Assembly (NCBI RefSeq): GCF_030758775.1
Contig: NZ_CP132384.1
Coordinates: 1,426,001-1,490,000 of the forward strand
DNA: 64,000 nt
Direction: 5' to 3'
Source of the DNA: Bifidobacterium asteroides
GTDB taxonomy: Bacteria; Actinomycetota; Actinomycetes; Actinomycetales; Bifidobacteriaceae
Every line of letters starts with the position of its first letter. The stretch's first letter is position 1. Under the pieces are notes generated by a model. That model saw only the letters and a list, made by a program, of their open reading frames with translations, was not told where the DNA came from and searched no databases. Position numbers and translations under genes: made by a program. This document shows, piece after piece, positions 35,506 through 43,985 of this stretch.

Positions 35506-36853
35506 GGTCGTCCTCCCCGTCCATGGGCTTCACGTAGCCCCAGTCCTGCATGTCGTCGTCGGTGAAGCGTTCGCGTTCCTTGTCCTTGCGGGCTTCGGAC
35601 CAGCCGAGCTCGTCCCAGGCCCCCTCCCTGCTGAGGATCCCCGTGGCAACGAGCTTCTGGATCGCGTCGGCCTTCTGCGCGAAGGTGGGGGTGTTGGGGT
35701 CGTCCCAGTCGGTGCGTATGCGGTGCCCGTCCACCTGGTCGCCTGTGGCCATCCGCCAGGCCAGGGCCATCACATCCCCCCAGGAGTCGCCGTCCAGGCT
35801 GTTCTTCAGCTCCACGTTCTTGACCAGGCGCACCTCGTCGGCGCGGATGGCGCCTTCGCTGGCCGGGTTGGCGCTGTTCTGTCCGAAGTAGCGGACGGGC
35901 AGGCCGGTGACGGCGCTGACCTGCTCGGCCAGCAGGTCGATCACGGTCTTGAAGTTGCTCAGGTCGCTGGCCGTGAACTGTCCGAACTTGGCATCCTTGG
36001 ACTTGCTGGTGGTCATCGCCGTGTAGTAGGCCTGCCAGGGTGTGGCGATCCTGCCGGTCCTGGCGTCGATGAAGTCCTTGTCGGACAGGCCGACGGCCCA
36101 TTTGCCGGGCACGGCGTGCGTCTCCATGGCCACCTGCAGGTCCATGAGCGCCCTGGCGGCCATGTCGGTGGGGCGCAGCACGTCCTGCATTTCGCTTTCG
36201 CCGGTGAAGTCGCCCACCCTGGGGCGGTTGATGAACTGCACGACGGGCACCTGGCCCAGATGGTGCTCGTCCCGTTCGGTCACGGCCCAGTTCCAGCCGG
36301 TCCCCTTGTCCAGGTAGACGGTGGAGTCGGGCTGGTAGAGGGTGGCCTGCGTGGGCGCGTTGGCCCGGTACGGGTCGTAGTAGACGCGCAGGGCGGCGGT
36401 GATCCTGCGGGTCCTGGGGTCGATGCGGGCGATCATGGACTTGGAGGATTCCACCGTGATCAGCGGATGCGCCTTGTCGTCCGGGTTCGCTCCGACGGTG
36501 ACGAACCCGTGCCCCTGGATGCGTGTCTCCAGGTGCGCCAGCACGCTCTGGGACTCCATGTTGTTGGCCTCCCAGATCTCCCACAGCTGGTCGCTGGCCT
36601 GTGGCTGGTCGGGCATGCTGAAGCTGCGCACATGCTGGCGTTGCACCACGGTGTCCACGGTCACCCGGGGCCAGTTCAAGGGGAATTCGAAGGCGCGTAG
36701 CTCCGGGGGGACGGCGATGCCGAGAATCTGGAGCATCTGCGCGCCACGGTAGTAGTCGTCCAGCTGCTGGTGGGTGCGGCGCAGGCGCGTCAGCCGGTAA
36801 TACAGTGAGCGAACCAAAGCCTGCTCGTCAGAAGATAGACCCGTTTGCGCCAT
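35381..36853 (-). CDS. Portal protein (SPP1 gp6 type)
   Basis: 490 residues, length and start (RLTRLRRTHQQLDDYYRGAQ) typical of the family; PVRYFGQNSANPASEGAIRA is the conserved segment near residue 322. It forms the dodecameric ring through which DNA enters. The disordered C terminus (EDDHEDHGGAGPAPDGGQTG) is coded by DNA that also codes the start of MuF in another frame. Confidence 0.9.
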   Translation of the reverse strand: MAQTGLSSDEQALVRSLYYRLTRLRRTHQQLDDYYRGAQMLQILGIAVPPELRAFEFPLNWPRVTVDTVVQRQHVRSFSMPDQPQASDQLWEIWEANNMESQSVLAHLETRIQGHGFVTVGANPDDKAHPLITVESSKSMIARIDPRTRRITAALRVYYDPYRANAPTQATLYQPDSTVYLDKGTGWNWAVTERDEHHLGQVPVVQFINRPRVGDFTGESEMQDVLRPTDMAARALMDLQVAMETHAVPGKWAVGLSDKDFIDARTGRIATPWQAYYTAMTTSKSKDAKFGQFTASDLSNFKTVIDLLAEQVSAVTGLPVRYFGQNSANPASEGAIRADEVRLVKNVELKNSLDGDSWGDVMALAWRMATGDQVDGHRIRTDWDDPNTPTFAQKADAIQKLVATGILSREGAWDELGWSEARKDKERERFTDDDMQDWGYVKPMDGEDDHEDHGGAGPAPDGGQTGQKTPKTQQPAGQKDHAPVAGQRRQ

Positions 36854-38504
36854 GCCAGTCCCCTTCGTCGTAGTCGCTGAATACGAATGCCTTGCCCTGG
36901 TCGCCGTTCCAGCCGAGCGCCCTCATGTCGCTGGCGGCCTCGTGGGCGAGGATGTCGGCCATGCTGATGTCGATCTTCTGGTTTTCGCTGGGCTTGCCCA
37001 GGACGAACCTGTCGCCGGGCTTGGCGACCATGCGGGCCGCCATCATGTGCAGCTTGGCGGTCGGGTCGGGCGAATGCGTGGTGGTGCCGTCCGCCGTGTC
37101 CTCCCTGAATCTGACCAGAGCGTCGTACATGCGGCCCACCTGGTTGGTGGGCCAGGCGACCACCGTGTCCTCACCGTAGCGTTCGCTCCATTCGTCCACC
37201 TGCGTCTCCCAGGGGTGCGGGTCGCAGTAGAAGCGCATCACCCGGTATTTTCCGAACAGTTCGGACACGCAGGCGTCGACCTCGCTGCGCGGGATGCGTC
37301 CCTCCCACTCCCTGGGGTTCCACCAGGCTGGCCTTTTTGCCGGTCCGTAGGTGGGGGTCCACCGCCATCCGTCCATGGTCTCGGCCCGCAGGGCGGTCCA
37401 GTCGCCGGACTGGGAGCCGTCGAAGCCCATGCAGATCTCCGACCCTTCGGGCGGCGGATCGCGGTCCACGGCCGTGCTGTCGTACAGCTGCTCGGGCATG
37501 TAGGAGCCCAGGCCCTGCACCAGTTCGCATCCGAAGAACCGTCTGGCCTGCGCCGGGTCGCGTTCCAGCAGTTCGGAGGCCGTGGCCTCCACCGCGTCAA
37601 GGTTCACCCATGGGGAGCCTTTGTAGACGAATTCGAGAATCTTCCTCCGGTCCTTGGGGTCGGTGAAGTCCAGGCTCGGGTCGTGCCTGGGGAAGTATTT
37701 CATGATGTCGTCGCGGCGGCTCTCGTAGGTGGCCTGGCCGAAGCTTGCGTCCATGGGGTCCCAGGGGTTGGTCAGCTCCAGCATGCGCCCGTCCATGCCG
37801 GATACGCCTCGGAGCACCGTGTCGGCCACTTCGAACATGCCGCTCCTACGGGTGTAGATGCCAGACTCGTCCAGCAGGGCGAAGTTGACCGGATTGCCCA
37901 GCTTGGATCTGGCCGAGGCGGTCACCGGGTCGATGCGCCCGCCGTTGGGCAGGCGGATGAAGCCCTCGCGCACGGTCATCAGGTCCGAAAGCCTGCCGTT
38001 GCGGATCATGGTCTGCAGCGGCCTGTACACGTTGGCGGTCTGCTCCTCTGAGTTGGCCAGCAGCTGCACCAGTGCGGTGCGCCTGGGCATACCCATGGGC
38101 TCGCCCGGACGGTACTCGTACTCGAAGCCGCACCCGCACCCCCAATCGGAGCACCGGTACACCTCGCCGCCCTTGGCCCAGCCGCAGAACACGCACGGCC
38201 CGCCGCCCTCAAAGCAGGCCACAGCAGCGCCGAAGGGGCTCTTGCCCAGCTTCTGGCCGCCCACGATCTGACCCCGGCGCCACTTGTATGCGGACCCCTG
38301 CAAAGGCCGGCGCACGTCATAAGAAGCGTCGGCACGCACCGTGTAGAAGTCCACCGCGTTGAGCAGCTGCCAGCCGGTCAGGATGAACGGCTTGCCCAAG
38401 TCGAAGCCGCTGGGCACCACGCAGTGCCAGGCCGTCCAGTCGGCGAACAGGAAGCCGAGCGACTTCGGCGGGGTGTGCCGGGCTTTCTTCGCCAAAGCGC
38501 TCAC
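36828..38504 (-). CDS. Terminase large subunit
   Basis: About 558 residues from GTG 38504, which overlaps the small-subunit stop as GTGA. ATPase landmarks are the Walker-A-like GGQKLGKSPFG and Walker-B-like NFALLDESG. The nuclease acids are in MGFDGSQSGDWTAL, FYCDPHPWETQ and IDISMADILAHEAA. A Cys-rich insertion (CVFCGWAKGGEVYRCSDWGC) between Walker A and B may bind zinc. Packages DNA together with the small subunit. Confidence 0.92.
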   Translation of the reverse strand: MSALAKKARHTPPKSLGFLFADWTAWHCVVPSGFDLGKPFILTGWQLLNAVDFYTVRADASYDVRRPLQGSAYKWRRGQIVGGQKLGKSPFGAAVACFEGGGPCVFCGWAKGGEVYRCSDWGCGCGFEYEYRPGEPMGMPRRTALVQLLANSEEQTANVYRPLQTMIRNGRLSDLMTVREGFIRLPNGGRIDPVTASARSKLGNPVNFALLDESGIYTRRSGMFEVADTVLRGVSGMDGRMLELTNPWDPMDASFGQATYESRRDDIMKYFPRHDPSLDFTDPKDRRKILEFVYKGSPWVNLDAVEATASELLERDPAQARRFFGCELVQGLGSYMPEQLYDSTAVDRDPPPEGSEICMGFDGSQSGDWTALRAETMDGWRWTPTYGPAKRPAWWNPREWEGRIPRSEVDACVSELFGKYRVMRFYCDPHPWETQVDEWSERYGEDTVVAWPTNQVGRMYDALVRFREDTADGTTTHSPDPTAKLHMMAARMVAKPGDRFVLGKPSENQKIDISMADILAHEAASDMRALGWNGDQGKAFVFSDYDEGDWHGANGSIF

Positions 38505-39010
38505 CCCATCTCCTCGTACCGTTCCCTCGCACTCGGGAACGCGATCACGTTCCTGGCCGGCCTGGTCTTCTTCCTGGTCTTGACCTCGTGGGGGACGATC
38601 CGCCACCCGTTGAGCTTCAACCCCTGCGGGGTCAGGCCGATGGTGTCCGCATAGCGGGCCAGTGTCGCCCTGTCCGAAGCCGTCGACGAGGAGGATTCGC
38701 AGATCACATACTGGCGCGCATACAGGGCCACCGTCCCCTGCAGGTAGGCGTAGCAGGGGTCATGCCAGGCGATGGCCTGCGGCAGCCTCCACAGGCCCTT
38801 CCACACTTCGAGCTCGCGCTCATGCCAGTGTTCGGTCGCGGCATCGTCCTCCAGCTTGTAGGTGCCTAGAGGGAATCTGGGCGGCCGGTACCGATAGCCG
38901 TTCGCATCCAGGGCGAAAGCGCCGCCGGAAGACCGTCCCAGACGGTCCGAACGAGCGGAATTCGGGTCATAGGCCGGGCCCGAACGGGCGCGGGCTCCTC
39001 CGGACACCAT
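38501..39010 (-). CDS. Terminase small subunit
   Basis: 169 residues with the helical DNA-recognition and oligomerisation pattern (HERELEVWKGLWRLPQAIAW, TASDRATLARYADTIGLTPQG). Recognises the packaging site. GAGGTGAGCGGCC precedes the ATG. Directly upstream of the large subunit. Confidence 0.8.
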   Translation of the reverse strand: MVSGGARARSGPAYDPNSARSDRLGRSSGGAFALDANGYRYRPPRFPLGTYKLEDDAATEHWHERELEVWKGLWRLPQAIAWHDPCYAYLQGTVALYARQYVICESSSSTASDRATLARYADTIGLTPQGLKLNGWRIVPHEVKTRKKTRPARNVIAFPSARERYEEMG

Positions 39011-39096
39011 GGCCGCTCACCTCGCCTCCCGCGCATGCTCCCGCAAATTTTTGAACCCTCCGCACCTGTGAGCCACCTCACCGGCGGTCTAGAAGG

Positions 39097-39129
39097 CCCG
39101 CCCGGGGGGTCACCCCCCTGGGGGTGGGC
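39097..39129. other. Candidate cos site
   Basis: A GC-only dyad centred on GGGGGGTCACCCCCC (39104-39118), inside a longer GCCC...GGGC pairing, in the 268-base gene-free gap between HNH and terminase genes. Cos phages with this gene order usually cut here. The rest of the gap (39011-39278) holds no gene that I can support. Confidence 0.45.
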
Positions 39130-39278
39130 AGGTCTGATGATTCGTCGACGCTCTCATCCTCGAAGATCGATTCCGGCTTCTCGTCTCGCATCGCTGTCGT
39201 TCGCTGTTCGCTGTTTGCCTGTCGTTGTGTGCTGTCTGCCGACTGTCAGGCTTGGCTTGGCAGATCGCAGTCCTTGGC

Positions 39279-39620
39279 TTACGTCCAATGTTCGCGCATG
39301 CGCACGCTGTTGGCTTGCCCTGCGCTGCGGTTGCAGTGCGCATGCTCAGGACCAGTCCAGGCCAGACGGTCGTCCGTGTGCCCCAGGTCCCACGCCTCGC
39401 CGCGTCGTATCGGCTTGCCGCATCTGCTGCACAGCACAGCATGCCCCTGGGCCAGGTACCGGGACCACCTGGCCCTCTCGGCCTGATGCCTTGCATCGTA
39501 ACCGCGACGTGAGGCTGAGCCTCGCTCCCGCTCGTGCTCCTGACTGTGGGCCTTGCAGTAACGCTGACCTCGAGGGACAAGCCGCGGGCAGTTGTGCCAC
39601 GCGCACCTGCTCAACGGCAT
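39279..39620 (-). CDS. HNH endonuclease (packaging associated)
   Basis: 113 residues. Two Cys pairs (CAWHNCPRL with YCKAH, and CSRCGKPI) and the HNH core WDLGHTDDRLAWTGPEHAHC are visible. Such genes next to terminase are needed for cohesive-end cleavage in HK97-like phages. ATG 39620 has GGAGG. Confidence 0.88.
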   Translation of the reverse strand: MPLSRCAWHNCPRLVPRGQRYCKAHSQEHERERGSASRRGYDARHQAERARWSRYLAQGHAVLCSRCGKPIRRGEAWDLGHTDDRLAWTGPEHAHCNRSAGQANSVRMREHWT

Positions 39621-39753
39621 GGAAGCCTCCTGCCTGGCCGAGGGGATGGATGAGTGGGATGCCTGGCTCGCGTCCAGATGTTGGGTTTGTGGCGTGGCCA
39701 GGCAAGGATGATGCCCGCAGGGAGAAGTCAAGGGGAAGACCTGCGGGCAAGTA

Positions 39754-40023
39754 TTATTCGGCGATGACTCTGCCTGTAATGTCGCAGAGCTGCCAGTCGT
39801 CGGACAGAAGCTCGATCTGGGTAGGGATCCAGGGAATGAAACCATATCGGGAGGCAGCAGTCAGGTAGTCGTGGGTGGGCTGGCCTGCATCCCTGGTCTG
39901 TCGGTCGTCCTGGGCCGTGCGCAGGCGGATGTCCACATCCTGCGTCCAATGGGGCAGACGAACACTCACCTGCTCACCTCTATGGTCTTTGAGGTATTTG
40001 AGTGCCTTGTCGAATCCAGCCAT
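39754..40023 (-). CDS. Small phage protein, unknown function
   Basis: 89 residues (AGFDKALKYLKDHRGEQVSV, then RYGFIPWIPTQIELLSDDWQ). ATG 40023 has AAGGAG. Lies between the HNH and methyltransferase genes. The last 25 residues look like a small domain also seen as an ending in unrelated phage proteins, but I cannot name it. Confidence 0.7.
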   Translation of the reverse strand: MAGFDKALKYLKDHRGEQVSVRLPHWTQDVDIRLRTAQDDRQTRDAGQPTHDYLTAASRYGFIPWIPTQIELLSDDWQLCDITGRVIAE

Positions 40024-40034
40024 GATGGCTCCTT

Positions 40035-40787
40035 TTATTCTTGTGCTTGCCTGACCCGTTTCTCGGCTATCGTCTGATAGTCGGTGACGATCTCGCATCC
40101 GATGAACTGCCGGCCTTCGGCCAGTGCGGCGACCCCGGTGGTGCCGGACCCCATGAACGGGTCGAGGATCGTGCCGCCTGGCCGTGATGCCTTGACCAGC
40201 TGGCGCATGATGCCTACAGGTTTCTGGGCGATATGCACGCGTTCCTTGTAGAACACGTTGGGCTCCTGCAGGATGCCGGCTTGTCCCGGCACGTCCAGGT
40301 GTGCGGCCTGGCCTTTGCTCCCCCAGACAACGTACTCGCAGCTGTTGGCGAACCGGCCAGGCTGGTGGCGGGAGTTGCTCTTGTACCAGGGTATGATGCC
40401 GCGCCAGGTGACGCCGGCCGCCTGGATGGCGTCGGTCATCAACGGCAGCTGACGCCAGTCCGAGAACAGCATGACCAGGCCGCCATCCCGTAATGCCGGC
40501 ATCGCCTCCGTAAGCCAAAGGTCCATCCAGCGCAGGTAGGAACGCTGGTCGCGCTCATCCCCGGCAAAGTCCACCATCCGGTCACGATAAAGCTGCGATG
40601 CGGAACCATCCACGTATTTCTTCCTGGTGCTGCGCTGCCGCTCACCGGCTGTCCTGCCGCCGCTCGAATAGGGCGGATCAGTGATGATCGCATCCACGCT
40701 GCCGGACGGCAGCCCTCCCAGCATCGCCATCATGTCGCACCCGTACAGGGTTGCTTTTCCGTCGTCAAAATAAGGGGCGGACTGCAC
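40035..40787 (-). CDS. DNA methyltransferase (beta class, N4/N6)
   Basis: 250 residues. Catalytic DPPY at about residue 37 precedes the SAM motif DPFMGSGTTGVAA near residue 212, the beta-class order. The target-recognition part lies between. GTG 40787 with GGAGG upstream. No restriction partner is adjacent, so it probably protects phage DNA from host restriction. First gene of the late operon. Confidence 0.9.
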   Translation of the reverse strand: MQSAPYFDDGKATLYGCDMMAMLGGLPSGSVDAIITDPPYSSGGRTAGERQRSTRKKYVDGSASQLYRDRMVDFAGDERDQRSYLRWMDLWLTEAMPALRDGGLVMLFSDWRQLPLMTDAIQAAGVTWRGIIPWYKSNSRHQPGRFANSCEYVVWGSKGQAAHLDVPGQAGILQEPNVFYKERVHIAQKPVGIMRQLVKASRPGGTILDPFMGSGTTGVAALAEGRQFIGCEIVTDYQTIAEKRVRQAQE

Positions 40788-40849
40788 TAACTAAACCTCC
40801 AGCAAAAATAAAAAAAAAAATGGAATCGAAAAGAGAGAAAGATATGCGA

Positions 40850-40877
40850 AAGGGCCGGACATCTCTGCCCGACCCTT
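40850..40877 (-). other. Hairpin in the leader of the late operon
   Basis: AAGGGTCGG and CCGGCCCTT pair over 9 bp (one G-T) with a 10-base loop, followed by only TCGC and, 30 bases later, a long T run (complement of 40805-40820). It may attenuate late transcription. Confidence 0.45.
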
Positions 40878-40900
40878 ACATTGAAATTCAACTGTAACAT

Positions 40901-40928
40901 AGTTTAGCGGAACAGGCCGGAATGTCAA
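40901..40928 (-). promoter_or_regulatory. Probable late promoter
   Basis: TTGACA (40928-40923) matches the -35 consensus exactly. TAAACT lies 16 bases downstream as -10. The -35 box overlaps the stop of the zinc-ribbon/HTH gene. The leader to the methyltransferase GTG is about 105 bases. Confidence 0.6.
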
Positions 40929-41677
40929 GCCGCGCTCGCGGGACGGCCCATCTCGATCCTGGCGATGATGTCGCCGACCCGGTACACGTTTTTCCCGTTC
41001 GTCCCCTTCTCGCAGGGGATGATGCCTTTCTGCGCCCATTTGCGTATCGTGCGGGGCGTGACCTTCCATCCGCATTGGGTGAGCAGGTGGGCGATCTCGC
41101 CCGACGTGCCCTCCTGGTAGGAGTCCATGAGCCAGTCGCGCTGCGCCTGTCTGGTCTCTGCCAGATCGTTGAGCTGGCCGCAATTCTGGCAGAAGGCGTA
41201 CTGGGACTTGTCCAGCACCCAGAGGATGGCGCCGCAGGCCTGGCACCAGCCGCCTCTCCTCTTGTCCTGCTCCCAGTCGAAGATCCGTTTGACTCTCTCT
41301 GCCGCCTGCCGCATCTGCCGCTGGATGCGCGCCGCTCGAGGGTTGCGGGCCAGTGAAGGTACGCCCTCCATGAGCAGACGCCTACCCTCCTGCCTGCCCG
41401 TGCTTTGCGGCACCAGGGCTGTGTAGAACTGGCGGAAGAACTGCCATGTCGACCAGGCGTCCTCCCTTAGCGGGTCCGGGCTGGAGGCTCGAGGGCCCAT
41501 GCTGCCCTTGGCCAGCTGCCTGGGTCCTGGCTTGGCCTGCCTGGTTGCCACCTGGTACAGATCATCCGCCCTGTCGCACAGGTAGCCCAGATCAACCCTC
41601 AGCACCCGCTGGCAGTCCTTGCAGATTCGCTCCCCGTCAGCGAGCGCTGCTCCATCATTTGGGCATGTTTCAGCCAA
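40925..41677 (-). CDS. Zinc-ribbon and helix-turn-helix protein, candidate late regulator
   Basis: 250 residues. Four Cys at the N terminus (CPNDGAALADGERICKDC), a second ribbon in the middle (WCQACGAILWVLDKSQYAFC with CGQ) and a C-terminal MerR-like helix-turn-helix (GEIAHLLTQCGWKVTPRTIR, then KWAQKGIIP). TTG start at 41677 with AAAGGA six bases before; it overlaps the previous gene. It is the last early gene and ends on the late promoter, so control of late genes is a reasonable guess. Confidence 0.72.
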   Translation of the reverse strand: MAETCPNDGAALADGERICKDCQRVLRVDLGYLCDRADDLYQVATRQAKPGPRQLAKGSMGPRASSPDPLREDAWSTWQFFRQFYTALVPQSTGRQEGRRLLMEGVPSLARNPRAARIQRQMRQAAERVKRIFDWEQDKRRGGWCQACGAILWVLDKSQYAFCQNCGQLNDLAETRQAQRDWLMDSYQEGTSGEIAHLLTQCGWKVTPRTIRKWAQKGIIPCEKGTNGKNVYRVGDIIARIEMGRPASAA

Positions 41678-41897
41678 GTTGCATCCTTTCCTGTCCTGGG
41701 TCGGCCGACTTGTCCACGCGGAGTCGGTCGGCCAGGAAGGTGACCGTCACTTCGCTGGTTTGGAAGTCGTCGCCGGGGCGGACCGTGATGGACCCGTCCT
41801 TGATGTATTTGGACAGTTCTATGCCGTCCACCTGCAGGCTTCCGTCGTTGATGCTGACGGTGGTTCTTGGTCGTGAGGTCAAACGCACTGTTGGCAT
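41670..41897 (-). CDS. Small beta-rich phage protein, unknown
   Basis: 75 residues (VRLTSRPRTTVSINDGSLQV, VRPGDDFQTSEVTVTFLADR), probably a beta sandwich. GGAGGAGACC precedes the ATG and the gene overlaps the next by 8 bases. No family recognised. Confidence 0.65.
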   Translation of the reverse strand: MPTVRLTSRPRTTVSINDGSLQVDGIELSKYIKDGSITVRPGDDFQTSEVTVTFLADRLRVDKSADPGQERMQLG

Positions 41898-41949
41898 GGT
41901 CTCCTCCGCTTGGCTGGTCTCCTTCGGATGTTTGCTGCCCTTCGGGGTC

Positions 41950-42147
41950 TCAAAACTTGGGTGTCCCCGTTTCTATGCCCAGATTATCGGCTTGCTTGTC
42001 TGACTCACGCGAAACCGTTGCTCGCATGGCAGCGATGACTGCCGGCGGATACCCGTATTTGCGTTTCAGCTCCTCGTCGTTTGCGCCGTTCCGGATGTCC
42101 TGCAGGGCCTTGGCCTGCTGGCTGGCGCGGGTCATGACTGCGGCCAT
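41950..42147 (-). CDS. Small helical phage protein, unknown
   Basis: 65 residues from ATG 42147 (TRASQQAKALQDIRNGANDE, then a helix-turn-helix-like RKYGYPPAVIAAMRATV). It overlaps the membrane-protein gene upstream. No clear ribosome site was seen, so translation is probably coupled. Confidence 0.55.
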   Translation of the reverse strand: MAAVMTRASQQAKALQDIRNGANDEELKRKYGYPPAVIAAMRATVSRESDKQADNLGIETGTPKF

Positions 42148-42332
42148 ATCATACAGATGACACATACAGCCGAGATCACTGCCAAGAACCCGAACACAAG
42201 GGCCAGACCCGCAAAACCGCATGAGATAACTTCCTTACCGCGATCCTGGTAGACCTGTGAGATGATCAGGCTTGCCACAATGAGCACTACGGCCACGCAG
42301 AATATGATGATGGCCTGAGTTTCGTTGCTCAT
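42132..42332 (-). CDS. Small two-helix membrane protein
   Basis: 66 residues with two hydrophobic helices (AIIIFCVAVVLIVASLIISQ and FAGLALVFGFLAVISAVCVI). ATG 42332 follows GGGAGGAAGC and overlaps the preceding stop as ATGA. Function unknown; holin-like or exclusion roles are possible. Confidence 0.65.
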   Translation of the reverse strand: MSNETQAIIIFCVAVVLIVASLIISQVYQDRGKEVISCGFAGLALVFGFLAVISAVCVICMIWPQS

Positions 42333-42919
42333 GCTTCCTCCCTTGGTCCCAGTTCCCAATGCCCGTCGTCCATGTCCATATGCCAGTGTCTGGGGCAGTA
42401 AAAGCCTTTCCCGTTTACATAGATCCAGCTGGTCGCTGGCGGGTTGCCTACGTCGAACATCACTCTAGGGTCCAAGTCATTGAGCGCATCCACCAGCTTC
42501 TGGTCGCACAGTGCCAGGCTCTTCCCGCATCCCGGCCAGGTACAGAGGACCGTCTGGCCTTTCCAGAATGTCTGCGTGGGGTTTCTGAGCGTCTTTTCGA
42601 TGCGGTCTGCCGCCTGCTGTGGCGTATGCCCGTCCCATTCGGGGGCGCAGTCGACTGCGGGGCAGTCGAACAGATACCAATACAAATCCCGGTAGTGGTT
42701 GCTGACCTGGCCGGATGGCAGCTGGGCGGTGACGATGAACCATCCCCCGCCGAAGCATAATTGTCCGTCGTGGTGGCGTTGGGATTTGACGACCGGCCAT
42801 CCTGCCTGCCGCCAGGCTTTGACGGCCCAGGCGTGGTAGAGCATCCGATACCGGTACAGCTCGTCGAACGTGTGGTAGCCGTCGCTCAACTGTCCTGTGT
42901 CCTGTGCTGCTATGCTCAT
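42329..42919 (-). CDS. Cys/His-motif protein, member of an expanded phage family
   Basis: 196 residues. The first 90 are aromatic-rich (YRYRMLYHAWAVKAWRQAGW). The C-terminal half carries CTWPGCGKSLALC and FYCPRHWHMDMDDGHW, the same C-x-W-P-x-C ... YCxxHWH arrangement as the proteins at 43378-43638 and 43982-44263. Zinc binding is likely. ATG 42919 overlaps the previous stop as ATGA. Confidence 0.65.
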   Translation of the reverse strand: MSIAAQDTGQLSDGYHTFDELYRYRMLYHAWAVKAWRQAGWPVVKSQRHHDGQLCFGGGWFIVTAQLPSGQVSNHYRDLYWYLFDCPAVDCAPEWDGHTPQQAADRIEKTLRNPTQTFWKGQTVLCTWPGCGKSLALCDQKLVDALNDLDPRVMFDVGNPPATSWIYVNGKGFYCPRHWHMDMDDGHWELGPREEA

Positions 42920-43170
42920 GCTTCCTCCCTGAGCGTTGTGGCTTTAATCCCTGGGCCAACGTCTGCTGGTATCCCGATGGTGGTGACATAGCTGCCGGCG
43001 ATGCAGGCTACGATGATCGTGCACATGGCGACGCCGAAGCATAGGCCCATGAACGCCGCCAGCCACTCGCGCGAAACGAAGGCCACGCCGACGCCGATGC
43101 CTTCCAACATCATCGTCACTGCCTCCAGGACAATAAGCCAGTATTTTGGACGGTATTTGATGATTCTCAT
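42916..43170 (-). CDS. Small two-helix membrane protein
   Basis: 84 residues with two membrane segments (YWLIVLEAVTMMLEGIGVGV and FMGLCFGVAMCTIIVACIAG). ATG 43170 has GGAGGGGG and overlaps the upstream stop as ATGA. Unknown function. Confidence 0.65.
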   Translation of the reverse strand: MRIIKYRPKYWLIVLEAVTMMLEGIGVGVAFVSREWLAAFMGLCFGVAMCTIIVACIAGSYVTTIGIPADVGPGIKATTLREEA

Positions 43171-43400
43171 TCCCCCTCCTCTCCATCCAGGCGTTTGCTC
43201 TGGCCGTCCAAGGCGATGCTCTGGGCCGTCAGCCCGTTGATCACCGGCAGGCAGGCTTTCGCCTGCTCCAACTGACCGGCCGTCTGGAAGTGTCCGATGG
43301 CGGACTGCAGTCGGCTGATGGCCTCGTCCACGCTCCGTTTCGCCTCCCATATCTGGTATTGGGCTTTCCATCGTGCTTCATCCTGCAGTGTTGCGGTCAT
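43167..43400 (-). CDS. Small helical phage protein
   Basis: 77 residues, predicted helical (WEAKRSVDEAISRLQSAIGH), with AAGGAAATACC before the ATG. Part of the coupled early operon. No family recognised. Confidence 0.62.
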   Translation of the reverse strand: MTATLQDEARWKAQYQIWEAKRSVDEAISRLQSAIGHFQTAGQLEQAKACLPVINGLTAQSIALDGQSKRLDGEEGE

Positions 43401-43638
43401 GGTATTTCCTTAATACTTTGATGAATTCTTCTCTTTCCTGGGCTGTCATCGGCGGCGTGGGATCGGGGCCTGTGATCCGCTCGTCCAGTTGGTCGTCGAT
43501 GTGCCAGTGCTCTGGGCAGTAGTCGCGTCCGTCGTCGGTGTGCAGCCAGTCTTCGTTGAAGCTGTCTGGATCGGCGGTCTGGTCGCAGTCCGGCCAGTCA
43601 CAGACCAGCGTGTGCGCCTGGAAGGTCATGTCGCTCAT
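43378..43638 (-). CDS. Small CxWPxC / YCxxHWH zinc-motif protein
   Basis: 86 residues. LVCDWPDCDQTADP at residue 11 and DYCPEHWHIDDQ at residue 39 form a compact Cys2-Cys-His2-type site, probably binding zinc. It closely resembles the product of 43982-44263 and the C terminus of 42329-42919. ATG 43638 has GGAG. The C-terminal tail is acidic and helical. Confidence 0.68.
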   Translation of the reverse strand: MSDMTFQAHTLVCDWPDCDQTADPDSFNEDWLHTDDGRDYCPEHWHIDDQLDERITGPDPTPPMTAQEREEFIKVLRKYHDRNTAG

Positions 43639-43985
43639 CGTCTCGTCTCCTTGGTGTTGTAGCTGCCGGCGTCCGAGTAGTCGTCCTCGTCGAGCACCCA
43701 GTCCCGCCATCGGGCCGGACTGTGCGCATCGAGACTGGAGACGGTGGTGTACCCGCAGGTCATGCACCGGTACAGGACCAGGCTGATCAGCGAGGGCCGG
43801 CCGTCTGGCAGGATGCGCACCGCCTGGCCGGTGATGGACCGGGGCATGGCGTTCGTCCCACACCCGGGGCACCGGTAGGGCCCGCCCAGACCTTTGCCGC
43901 AGATGAGCAGCCCGTCCATGGGCTCCCAGTGATCCCAGAGGATCGGCCACCCGTCCCACTTGACGGGCAGCACATGCCGGCTCAT
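43635..43985 (-). CDS. Zinc-ribbon phage protein
   Basis: 116 residues with two Cys pairs, CPGCGTNA and CMTCGYTT, separated by about 30 residues, a typical zinc ribbon. WPILWDHWEPMDG is at the N terminus. ATG 43985 overlaps the previous stop as ATGA. Unknown role in early phage metabolism. Confidence 0.65.
   Translation of the reverse strand: MSRHVLPVKWDGWPILWDHWEPMDGLLICGKGLGGPYRCPGCGTNAMPRSITGQAVRILPDGRPSLISLVLYRCMTCGYTTVSSLDAHSPARWRDWVLDEDDYSDAGSYNTKETRR

Noticed and set aside
35393-38051. Long rightward frames opposite portal and terminase
   Set aside because: No domains, and the opposite strand carries recognised motifs.
40801-40824. Poly-A tract as a coding slippery site
   Set aside because: It lies in an untranslated leader, not within an open frame.
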